Part shown: in pieces, positions 45,596 to 55,466 of the stretch
Layout of the letters: the number at the start of each line of letters is the position of its first letter
Numbering within the stretch: the first letter of the stretch is position 1
From: Halomonas binhaiensis
GTDB taxonomy: Bacteria > Pseudomonadota > Gammaproteobacteria > Pseudomonadales > Halomonadaceae
Direction of reading: 5' to 3'
Assembly: GCF_008329985.2 (NCBI RefSeq)
Contig: NZ_CP038437.2
Location: 1,364,001-1,428,000 of the forward strand
DNA length: 64,000 bases
The notes under the pieces: generated by a model
What the model was told of the DNA's origin: nothing
Seen by the model: only the letters and a program-made list of their open reading frames with translations
Database searches by the model: none
Made by a program: the position numbers and the translations under genes

Positions 45596-46606
45596 CTACA
45601 GCAGCGCTTTGAGCTCGAGATATAGTGCCTCAGGAATCGTGACACCATTGACCAGGCTTCGTTCTCTGGCGGCATAGCGACGTTGTGAGGGCAAGCGTGC
45701 ATCCTGGTCAATGATCCCTTCGAACAATCGCTCCGCATGGGATAGATGTTGGGCGGCCTGATCACCCAGCAGGACCTCGGGTGCAATGGCAATCAGCAGT
45801 TCTCCGTGGAATGGCTTGCCGCCTCCCTCAGCGGTGGGCGCTTGGGTTTCATGGCCCAGCAGATCACCAATCAAGGGCCCGGCCAGTAGCTCGATCATGG
45901 TCGACAGCGCCGATCCCTTGTGCCCCCCGAAAGTCAGCATGGCGCCGGCAAGGGCATCCTCGGGGTTGGTGGTGGGGTTGCCGTCGGTATCCACTGCCCA
46001 GTGATCAGGTATCTGCTTTCCCGCACGACGATGCAGTTCGATTTCTCCACGTGCCACGACGCTCGTGGCAAAGTCGAAGGTATAGGGTGTCTTGCCCGGT
46101 CGAGGCCAGGAAAAGGCGAAAGGGTTGGTGCCGAACAGAGGCTTGTGGCCACCGGCAGGGGCAACGAAGGCATGAGTGGGGTTCATGGCAATGCCGACCA
46201 GGCCCTGTGAGGAAAGCGCTTCGACTTCCGGCCAGAGTGCCGAGAAGTGAAAGCAGTTATTGATACCCAGCAGCGCAATGCCGGTCGTTCTTGCCTTGGT
46301 CACTAGCAGCGGCAGGCCCTGTTCCATGGGTAGCAGCGAGCAGCCCTGGTGTGCATTGACCCTGACAACGGCGGGAGCCTGGTCGATGACCTCCGGTTCG
46401 GCACGCGGATCGATGGCGTCGAGGCGAGCCGCTTCGACACAATTGAGTATGCGATACAGACCATGGGAGTGACACTCATCGCGTTGAGCGGCCAGCACGC
46501 TACGTGTAATGGCAGCAGCATGGGCGTCGCTGAAGCCATTTCGGATCAGGATGTCGAGACTGAGCTGCTCAGCCTGTTGCAGGGTCAATGTAATGGTGTC
46601 GGACAT
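45596..46606 (-). CDS. Ldh/malate-lactate dehydrogenase family oxidoreductase (DpkA-like)
   Basis: 336-residue NAD(P)H-dependent enzyme of the type-2 malate/L-lactate dehydrogenase (LDH2) family. Members include delta1-piperideine-2-carboxylate reductase (DpkA), sulfolactate dehydrogenase ComC and ureidoglycolate dehydrogenase. Motifs: DECHSHGLYRI (catalytic His), GINNCFHFSALWPEVE, ATSVVARGEIE and GGHKGSALSTMIELLAG. DpkA is the nearest reading by the HFSALWPEVE segment. A ComC-like sulfolactate role cannot be excluded and would fit the sulfonate genes upstream. AAGGAA precedes the ATG at 46606. Confidence 0.85.
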   Translation of the reverse strand: MSDTITLTLQQAEQLSLDILIRNGFSDAHAAAITRSVLAAQRDECHSHGLYRILNCVEAARLDAIDPRAEPEVIDQAPAVVRVNAHQGCSLLPMEQGLPLLVTKARTTGIALLGINNCFHFSALWPEVEALSSQGLVGIAMNPTHAFVAPAGGHKPLFGTNPFAFSWPRPGKTPYTFDFATSVVARGEIELHRRAGKQIPDHWAVDTDGNPTTNPEDALAGAMLTFGGHKGSALSTMIELLAGPLIGDLLGHETQAPTAEGGGKPFHGELLIAIAPEVLLGDQAAQHLSHAERLFEGIIDQDARLPSQRRYAARERSLVNGVTIPEALYLELKALL

Positions 46607-46778
46607 GATATTCCTTGAGCGCCAGTCGGCAGGGAGGGGAGGAGTGGTTGTTATCAAGCTCAACATTAGTGTTTTAAGGTAAAGCTTCCTGCTGAGGCTC
46701 TCCATGCCACTTCCGTCGATGGTCGGGCCGGTGTCGTCGGCGAAGGAGAATGGAACAGAGCAGAAGACAGAAATTGTC

Positions 46779-46807
46779 TTGCAATCGCGAACTTAAGCCG
46801 TTAAAGT
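46779..46807 (+). promoter_or_regulatory. Probable promoter of tRNA-Ser
   Basis: TTGCAA (46779-46784), a 17-base spacer and TAAAGT (46802-46807), then a GC-rich ATGCGCC. It is 63 bases before the tRNA. Confidence 0.55.
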
Positions 46808-46870
46808 ATGCGCCGTCTTGAGCGAAACGGTACGCGCAACGCGCTACAGAAGTGCTTGGGATGACAATGC

Positions 46871-46958
46871 GGAGGGGTGTCCGAGTGGTCGAAGGAGCAC
46901 GCCTGGAAAGTGTGTATGTCGAAAGGCATCGAGGGTTCGAATCCCTCCCCCTCCGCCA
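46871..46958 (+). tRNA. tRNA-Ser (GGA)
   Basis: 88 bases including CCA, with the long variable arm of class II tRNAs. Acceptor GGAGGGG pairs with CCCCTCC; the anticodon loop CTGGAAA gives GGA. Confidence 0.96.
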
Positions 46959-46969
46959 CAGAATTGAGA

Positions 46970-47003
46970 AAACGGGATCAAGCGAAAGCTTGATCCCGTT
47001 TTT
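46970..47003 (+). terminator. Terminator of tRNA-Ser
   Basis: A 14-bp stem (46970-46983 with 46988-47001) closed by a GAAA tetraloop and followed by T residues. Confidence 0.9.
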
Positions 47004-47017
47004 GCGTTTGGGCTGCC

Positions 47018-47218
47018 ATCAAGGAGCCTCGCGATGTGGGCAACTTTCGCAACCTGTTCCTCTATAGCCCCAGCGGCAAGAAGGATGGCATCCAGATCAT
47101 TCCCATCTCGGAAGTCGCTGCAAAGGACGAGTTCACTACAAGCAAGAACATCACTCGCGATAACCAGCTTGCCGGTCACCGGATCCCTCTACAGCTGATG
47201 GGTATTATTCCCAACAAT
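47018..47218 (+). pseudogene. Fragment of a P2/PBSX-type phage portal protein gene
   Basis: About 67 codons (IKEPRDVGNFRNLFLYSPSG, IIPISEVAAKDEF, then a diverged ITRDNQLAGHRIPLQLMGIIPNN) read as the C-terminal third of a P2 gpQ/PBSX portal protein. The 5' part and the end of the gene are missing; after IIPNN the frame continues with unrelated sequence. The fragment starts 60 bases after tRNA-Ser and directly after its terminator. It is best read as the remnant of a prophage or satellite that used this tRNA as its attachment site, but I could not identify att repeats. Confidence 0.7.
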
Positions 47219-47613
47219 CTAAACCTACCAGTTGCTATGCATCCATGCGCCTGGATAGGGCTCCACGGCTACTGGGCTCTACACGGAATAGAGGGCCCTT
47301 TGAACTCATGAGAAATCATGCGGGTTTATCCAGGGCATAGAGGATATTTGAAGAGCGTTGGTGGCAGTAGGCATGGATTTGTGCCAAGTTCAGAACAAGA
47401 AGGGTCTTAGGAATACAGCCGGCGTGATCATCTGTGCTGTGCAGAAGGCAAGGTGATCGACGCCATGTTGACTTGCCATGCTGAATATTAAGAAATTTCA
47501 GTGAGTTGCCGAGGGGGATGCGTGCGATATAACGTTGTTGAACGCGATTGCTCATGCATCCAATATCAGAGCTTGTAGCCTCATCACTATAAGAGTGCAC
47601 AGGGGAGTCTCTC
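47219..47613. other. Gene-free stretch after the phage fragment
   Basis: About 395 bases. No open frame, hairpin or repeat is convincing. It probably holds further unrecognisable decayed sequence and the promoter of the next gene. Confidence 0.5.
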
Positions 47614-48099
47614 GTGAATCACTACAACAAAACGACGCGGTTCTTCGCGGCCATGCTCGTAATTGGAGGAATCATCGGCATAGCCATTGCCGCAATACTT
47701 GGAGTTCAACTCATTCGGCAAAGCTGGCTACTTGCATTCCCAATGGGTGGGCTGGCGGCTCTTTTTGCATGGGCGGTTTTTACCGGCTTGCGGCTATGGC
47801 AGGGCACTCCTTATGGTCGCAAATGGGCAGCTATCCTCTTTGCCTCGCAGATTCCGGAACTCACCTTACCTGGTCTCAAATATCAGTGGTATACCGGTGC
47901 TCACCTTAGCCCCACTCTTCAGTTTGGCAATGGTTCGGCTGGAGCAGACTTCAGCGCAAATATTGGTGCCAGCGGTGAATTCTTCATTGGTGCTGGCGTG
48001 CCTGAGCTTGTAATAGGTATCAACTTGTTCGCCGTTCTCGCGGTCATCCTGCTGATGCGTGCTAATCATTCATTCAAGTTGAAGACCCCTCCCGGCTAG
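47614..48099 (+). CDS. Small membrane protein of unknown function
   Basis: 161-residue protein with three clear membrane helices (residues about 10-32, 38-60 and 130-150) and a weaker one near 70-80. The loop between residues 95 and 128 (FGNGSAGADFSANIGASGEFFIG) is Gly/Ser/Ala-rich and probably periplasmic. The start is GTG with GGGGAG upstream. Base composition is lower in GC than its neighbours and it lies beside the phage fragment, so it may be acquired. I recognise no family. Confidence 0.6.
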   Translation: MNHYNKTTRFFAAMLVIGGIIGIAIAAILGVQLIRQSWLLAFPMGGLAALFAWAVFTGLRLWQGTPYGRKWAAILFASQIPELTLPGLKYQWYTGAHLSPTLQFGNGSAGADFSANIGASGEFFIGAGVPELVIGINLFAVLAVILLMRANHSFKLKTPPG

Positions 48100-48499
48100 G
48101 CTTAATTGAGGTGTTCGGGCTGTGGCAAAACTGAGCTGCCTTGGCTATTGCACTAGCATTGCAAGATGTAGGATTGGTCAACGCAGGGGGCGTGCTCCTC
48201 CCAGGTAGTGATATCCCAAAGGGATTATGAGGAACGTTTTCTGTGGTTTCGCGTAATATTTGGCATCGCATTACTGGCATCGCATTACTGGTATTGTCAT
48301 TTGCCTTAAGGGCATGGCGCGCAGCCCTCTGCTGATTTTTACGCTGAGTGCGCTGTTCATTATTGCTTATGTTGCTAGCAACTGACGCAGTACCCTGTAT
48401 CAGTTGCGAGCCGGTATGGATGAGGTATAAGCATGCCGTGTGGCAGGACTCGGTCTTGTGTGAGAGGCAGCATAACCGAATGAAAAAGAGGGTGAGCTG
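48100..48499. other. Gene-free gap before the EVE gene
   Basis: 400 bases. A 14-bp exact tandem repeat lies at 48261-48288. The large open frame on the minus strand that covers this region runs through the EVE gene and is not real. Confidence 0.6.
48261..48288 (+). repeat. 14-bp exact tandem duplication
   Basis: TGGCATCGCATTAC at 48261-48274 repeats exactly at 48275-48288; a third partial unit TGGTATTG follows. Confidence 0.9.
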
Positions 48500-48913
48500 A
48501 TGGCGTATTGGTTGTTCAAAACCGAACCTGATGTATTTGGCTGGGATGATCTGGTTGCCAAGGGCGAGCGAGGCGAAGAATGGGACGGTGTGCGTAATTA
48601 TCAGGCACGCAACAATATGCGCCTGATGAAAAAGGGCGACCTTGGTCTGCTTTATCATTCCAATCATGGAAAAGAAGCCGTCGGTATTGTTGAGGTTGTC
48701 GCTGAGGCACACCCTGACAGCACCGCTGATGATGCCCGCTGGGAATGCGTCGATATCAAGGCAGTAAAGCCCTTGCCGCGTGCAGTTTCGCTGGCTCAGG
48801 TGAAGTCGGATCCACGCCTTTCCTCAATGGCACTGGTCAGCAATGCGCGCCTTTCCGTGCAGCCCGTCACCGATGAAGAATGGAATATTGTCATGGAACT
48901 GGCCGGTTTGTGA
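48500..48913 (+). CDS. EVE-domain protein
   Basis: 137-residue PUA-like EVE domain protein. The start MAYWLFKTEPDVFGWDDL and the middle GVRNYQARNNMRLMKKGDLGLLYHSN are diagnostic. The EVE fold reads modified bases in DNA or RNA; in bacteria the stand-alone form is thought to be linked to RNA/DNA modification sensing, but no target is known. GAGGGTGAG precedes the ATG. Confidence 0.92.
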   Translation: MAYWLFKTEPDVFGWDDLVAKGERGEEWDGVRNYQARNNMRLMKKGDLGLLYHSNHGKEAVGIVEVVAEAHPDSTADDARWECVDIKAVKPLPRAVSLAQVKSDPRLSSMALVSNARLSVQPVTDEEWNIVMELAGL

Positions 48914-49075
48914 TGCCTATTGGCATGAAGGGGGACGGCTGAGTGGTCGGATGTGGAACTGAAGAGGTGGAAACGGGGAGTGCCTGGGTCGCCTATCCTT
49001 TGTGTCTCAGCGTGAGGACCTAGAGTGGCAGGTTTTGTTTGACGAAGCGCAAGAAGGCAGATGATAGGCATCAAG

Positions 49076-49105
49076 AAGGCGGCGTCACCGGACGCCGCCT
49101 TTTTC
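49076..49105. terminator. Bidirectional terminator between the EVE gene and katG
   Basis: AAGGCGGCGTC pairs with GACGCCGCCTT around ACCG, followed by TTTTTC on the + strand and CTTCTT on the minus strand. Confidence 0.85.
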
Positions 49106-49121
49106 AGTGAGGGTAGCCGTA

Positions 49122-51945
<2,824 letters not shown>

Positions 51946-52353
51946 ATGTCATCCAGGATCATTCCAACCCTGAGGTATCAGGATCCTGCCTCGGCAATCG
52001 AATGGCTGTGCAAGGCATTTGGCTTTGAGCGGCATCTGGTAGTCACCGGTGATGAAGGGCGGGTGGAACATGCGCAGCTAACGCTGAACGGCGACATGAT
52101 CATGCTCGGCCCAGTGCGTGACGGCCCATTCGATAAGCTGCAAAAGACGCCAGGTGCCGTTGGTGGTGTGGGGACTCAAAGCCCCTATATTGTTGTTGAT
52201 GATGTCGATGCACACTATCGTAGAGCCGTTGATGCGGGCGCAGAGATCATGATGGAACCGGAAGACCAGGGGTATGGAGGGCGACTCTACGCGTGCCGGG
52301 ACCCGGAAGGACACCTATGGAACTTTGGTTCCTATGATCCTTGGCAGCCATGA
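51946..52353 (+). CDS. VOC/glyoxalase-fold protein (PhnB-like)
   Basis: 135-residue vicinal-oxygen-chelate protein. It contains IIPTLRYQDPASAIEWLCKAFGFE, a DGRVEH-like EHAQLTLNGDMIMLG segment, and a C-terminal GYGGRLYACRDPEGHLWNFG that closely matches the PhnB/bleomycin-resistance-like group. Possible metal ligands H56 and the EGH/E positions are present. The ATG at 51946 has GGAGG upstream; a longer frame starts 20 codons earlier without support. Function not known. Confidence 0.85.
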   Translation: MSSRIIPTLRYQDPASAIEWLCKAFGFERHLVVTGDEGRVEHAQLTLNGDMIMLGPVRDGPFDKLQKTPGAVGGVGTQSPYIVVDDVDAHYRRAVDAGAEIMMEPEDQGYGGRLYACRDPEGHLWNFGSYDPWQP

Positions 52354-52356
52354 CTC

Positions 52357-52390
52357 TGGTATCTATGCCCTTGGTATCTAGTCCCTTGGT
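52357..52390 (+). repeat. 15-bp tandem repeat
   Basis: TGGTATCTATGCCCT (52357-52371), TGGTATCTAGTCCCT (52372-52386), then a partial TGGT. It lies just after the VOC gene. Confidence 0.85.
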
Positions 52391-52458
52391 AACGATGGAC
52401 TTTTCACAGCATGGCTAATGCATTGCGTGTTTACTTCACCCCAATATGACGAGGCTTC

Positions 52459-53475
52459 ATGAACAAGGTCACTATTCCTGTCGCACTGCTGGCGCTTGCC
52501 ACGTGTTTCAACACGACGGCCATGGCTGATAGTGCTGCGCAACAGAGATTTCGCGATCAGGGGCAAGCTCTCGATCTGTCGGGATACCTGCAGGGCAAGA
52601 ACGATGCCCAGAGTCGCAGCTTTACCTTCGGATCCGCCCACGCTCACGACTTCACCGTCAAGGAGGCAGGAGTCTATCGTTTCGAGAGCGAGGCCGCTCC
52701 GGGGTTCGCGGATGGCTACCGTATCGAAGCCATGCTGATGGATGCCCAGGGCCAGGTCATCGCCAGAGGCGAAGGAAATGGCAATGCAGGTGGTCTGAAG
52801 CTTGAGCAGCGCCTGGAGCCGGGGGATTACGTGCTGCAGGTTCAGGCCAATCGTTTTGGTACCCGAGGCAAACCAGGTGATGGTTATTCCGTGTCTGTGG
52901 CTGGCCTGGATGCTCAGGGTAACGAAGTGGATGGCGCCGTCAGTGATGGCGAAGGCCTGCAGTTCGTAGGCCGCGATCGGGAAGGTAATGCCAACGCTTT
53001 CGTGCGTGGCGGCGCGGTGGCAACGCTGGGCGCGGGTTCCGCAGCGGCAGCTTCTTCTGCAGGCGCTGCTACAGCAACGGATGAAGGCAATGCCACCGCT
53101 GCCTCTTCAGCGAACAGCGAGGTATCACAGCAGGTTCAGAGCATTGCCACTGATGTGAAGATTCGCGCCCGTGGTGAAGTCTTGACCTTCGAAGTGGCAG
53201 AGCAAAGCCAGGTGGCGATCACCACTTCCACGTATCCGGGTGGAGATGAAGATACCTACCGTCTGACATTGGAAGTTGTCGATGAGTCCGGTCGTGTCGT
53301 TGCCAATGGTGCAGGCAAGGCAGGCAATGGGAACGTGGATATTCATACCCAACTGCCTCAAGGACGGTACACGATCAACGCAACCGGACAGAAGTTCGGC
53401 TCTTCGCATAGTGGCCCAAACAACTATGAGCTGAAGGTCACGCTGGACCAGGAAGCGGTGGCTCTCGCCAGATAG
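52459..53475 (+). CDS. Secreted protein with two beta-sandwich (PPC-like) domains
   Basis: 338 residues with a Sec signal peptide (cleavage near AMA-DSAA, residue 23). The mature part has two copies of a domain that begins with a polar strand and ends in GDYVLQVQANRFG (first) or GRYTINATGQKFG (second); both also contain MDAQGQVIARGEGNGNAGG- or VDESGRVVANGAGKAGNGN-type turns. They resemble pre-peptidase C-terminal (PPC) domains. A low-complexity Ala/Ser/Glu linker (residues about 195-220) joins them. No enzyme motif is seen. It is followed by its own terminator. Confidence 0.75.
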   Translation: MNKVTIPVALLALATCFNTTAMADSAAQQRFRDQGQALDLSGYLQGKNDAQSRSFTFGSAHAHDFTVKEAGVYRFESEAAPGFADGYRIEAMLMDAQGQVIARGEGNGNAGGLKLEQRLEPGDYVLQVQANRFGTRGKPGDGYSVSVAGLDAQGNEVDGAVSDGEGLQFVGRDREGNANAFVRGGAVATLGAGSAAAASSAGAATATDEGNATAASSANSEVSQQVQSIATDVKIRARGEVLTFEVAEQSQVAITTSTYPGGDEDTYRLTLEVVDESGRVVANGAGKAGNGNVDIHTQLPQGRYTINATGQKFGSSHSGPNNYELKVTLDQEAVALAR

Positions 53476-53513
53476 GCCCTGGTTCGTACTGGTGGCGGGA
53501 AGGTGACAAGGAC

Positions 53514-53546
53514 AAAGGGATCAAGTTTTTACTTGATCCCTTTTTT
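53514..53546 (+). terminator. Terminator of the secreted two-domain protein
   Basis: A 13-bp stem (53514-53526 with 53531-53543), loop TTTT, followed by further T. It also lies downstream of the minus-strand IclR gene. Confidence 0.9.
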
Positions 53547-53603
53547 CGTCCTGGGAAGGGGGCTTCGGGGTGTGCGGCGTAGCTTGATCACAATGTCGCC
53601 TGA

Positions 53604-54401
53604 TCACAACCTCGACAGCTGTCGTGCCGTTGCAATCAGCAGGTGCGACAGGTTTCGCTCCATTTCTTCAGGCATGCTGCTCGCTCGAGACATCGAGACA
53701 CTAATCGCTGCCTGGGGACGGTTATGTCTATCCAGCACGGGTACGGCAATCGAGATATCGGAGAGGAAATACTCTTCTATCGATAGCGCATAGCCCTGAT
53801 GCTTGAACTGGGTTAGGCGTTCCAGGATAGCCGGCAGCTCATGCACGGTATTGGGTGTGTAAGGCTTGCGTTCGCTGTGCTCCAGAACGGCCATGGCTTC
53901 CTGTTCTTGCAGTTGCGACAACATGGCCAACCCCGGTGCAGTACAGAAGGCCGGCAACCTTGAGCCGATGGTGATATCTGTATCCAGCATGTTTCGGCTC
54001 ACCAGGCGGGAAAGATAGATAACATCCTGGCCATCGAGAATCGTCAGGCTGACAGATCCTTCCGTTTCCTTGCTCAGGTTCAATAGGTAGGGGCGCACCT
54101 TGTCGACCAGAGGGTGCGCATGCAGATAGTGCGCGGCAATGTCCAGCGTACGCACGCTGGGCTCGATCAGTTGTGTCTCTTCATTGCGCTGCAGATAACC
54201 CAGTTGCATCAAGGTATGGATGAAACGTTGGGCTGCGCTACGGTCCATGTCGCAACGTTCAGCCAACTGCTTGACGCTCATTGCCGGATGCTCGGCGTCG
54301 AAGACCTCAAGAATGCGGAATGCCTTGACGACGCTCTTGACCAGCAAGCGATCCACTTTTTCGTTTTGCTCCTCACCCTTGTTTTTCTCTTTTCTATTCA
54401 A
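53604..54401 (-). CDS. IclR-family regulator of the adjacent catabolic operon
   Basis: 265-residue IclR protein: a charged N-terminal tail, winged helix at residues about 20-80 (SVKQLAERCDMDRSAAQRFIHTL), and effector domain with DVIYLSRLVSRNML, GSRLPAFCTAPGLAML and GYALSIEEYFLSDISIAVPV. The start is TTG, backed by GGGAG 7 bases upstream. It is divergent from the crotonase gene over a 171-base AT-rich region with two palindromes, so control of that operon is likely. The effector is unknown. Confidence 0.9.
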   Translation of the reverse strand: MNRKEKNKGEEQNEKVDRLLVKSVVKAFRILEVFDAEHPAMSVKQLAERCDMDRSAAQRFIHTLMQLGYLQRNEETQLIEPSVRTLDIAAHYLHAHPLVDKVRPYLLNLSKETEGSVSLTILDGQDVIYLSRLVSRNMLDTDITIGSRLPAFCTAPGLAMLSQLQEQEAMAVLEHSERKPYTPNTVHELPAILERLTQFKHQGYALSIEEYFLSDISIAVPVLDRHNRPQAAISVSMSRASSMPEEMERNLSHLLIATARQLSRL

Positions 54402-54486
54402 GGTATTACTCCCTGTTTTCTCATCCTGCCGACAAGCAGAGTCTTTCTCTGGGCAACCTTCGGGCTTTACATTACTCGCATTTTAA

Positions 54487-54529
54487 CTACATTGATTAAA
54501 TGTAGATCATAGATGATTGCATTGCAATC
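54487..54529. promoter_or_regulatory. Two palindromes in the iclR-crotonase divergent region
   Basis: CTACAT-7-ATGTAG (54487-54505) and GATTGCA-T-TGCAATC (54515-54529) are both perfect. Their position, 44-86 bases before the crotonase start, fits operators of the divergent IclR protein. Confidence 0.6.
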
Positions 54530-54572
54530 ACATTGGCTCTAATAAACAAAGACAACCCACCGAGAGACAATC

Positions 54573-55334
54573 ATGTCGGAACATATTCTCAGCAACAAGC
54601 AAGGTCGCGTAGGCGTCATCACTCTCAATCGTCCTGAGGTGCTCAATGCGTGGCACAGCGAAATGCGCCAACAGCTCATTGCTGCCCTGGAGACCTTTTC
54701 TCATGACGAGTCGCTCGGTGCCATTGTGCTCACAGGGGCTGGTGACAGGGCCTTCAGCGCAGGGCAGGACCTGAACGAGACGCGCTCTTTTGATTCCGAT
54801 CGCGCGGTCACCTGGGTCGGGGAGTGGGAGACGCTCTACGACACGCTACGCAGCAGTCCAAAGCCGATTATCGCGGCACTCAATGGCGTGGCTGCCGGCT
54901 CGGCATTCCAGGTAGCACTGCTGTGTGATTTCCGCATTGCCCATGCCGGCGTGCGCATGGGGCAGCCGGAGATCAACTCGGGTATCGCCAGTACCACTGG
55001 CCCCTGGATCATGCGCGAGCACCTGGGGCTGGCGCGGACCATTGACCTGACGCTGAGCGGCCGCCTGATGAATGCGGATGAATCCCATGCTCTGGGTTTG
55101 ATCAATCGCCTGGTAGCGGAAGAGCAAGTGCTGGCGGAAGCTTTGGCGCTGGGCGAGGAGCTTGCCGACAAGCCTCCTGTTGCCATGCGTCTGGATCGTC
55201 AGCGCTTCAAGGAGATCACCGAGCCTGGTTTTCGTGACTGTCTCGAGGCGGGGGTCCGTATCCAGAGTGAGGCATACGCTTCGGGTGAGCCGGCACGCAT
55301 GATGGAGCAGTTTCTCAAGCGTCGGAGCGCTTGA
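54573..55334 (+). CDS. Crotonase-fold (enoyl-CoA hydratase/isomerase-like) protein
   Basis: 253-residue enzyme of the crotonase superfamily, acting on an acyl-CoA. Oxyanion-hole segments FSAGQDL and NGVAAGSAF are present. Of the two Glu of true enoyl-CoA hydratase, E164 is kept (GQPEIN) but the position of E144 reads Gln (SAFQVALLCD). It is therefore unlikely to be an ordinary hydratase; isomerase, lyase or hydrolase chemistry is more likely. GAGAG lies before the ATG. It leads a probable operon with an acyl-CoA ligase and a TRAP transporter. Confidence 0.85.
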   Translation: MSEHILSNKQGRVGVITLNRPEVLNAWHSEMRQQLIAALETFSHDESLGAIVLTGAGDRAFSAGQDLNETRSFDSDRAVTWVGEWETLYDTLRSSPKPIIAALNGVAAGSAFQVALLCDFRIAHAGVRMGQPEINSGIASTTGPWIMREHLGLARTIDLTLSGRLMNADESHALGLINRLVAEEQVLAEALALGEELADKPPVAMRLDRQRFKEITEPGFRDCLEAGVRIQSEAYASGEPARMMEQFLKRRSA

Positions 55335-55405
55335 GAAAGAGGGCGGACCACTGGCGCAGGCAGGAAGCGCCAGTGGCGATATGCCAGCGATGATGTGTCA
55401 AAAGC

Positions 55406-55448
55406 GATATTTCAAGAGCGGTATTTCAAGAATGGTATTTCAAGAGCA
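55406..55448 (+). repeat. 14-15-bp tandem repeat, three copies
   Basis: GATATTTCAAGAGCG, GTATTTCAAGAATG and GTATTTCAAGAGCA follow each other, directly upstream of the chosen ligase start at 55467. An in-frame GTG at 55395 would make these repeats part of the protein. Confidence 0.85.
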
Positions 55449-55466
55449 CAGGACAACCGGATTGCC

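Noticed and set aside
48074..48712. 212-codon minus-strand frame across the EVE gene and the gap before it
   Set aside because: Overlaps a diagnostic EVE protein in antisense; its residues are low in family-like patterns.
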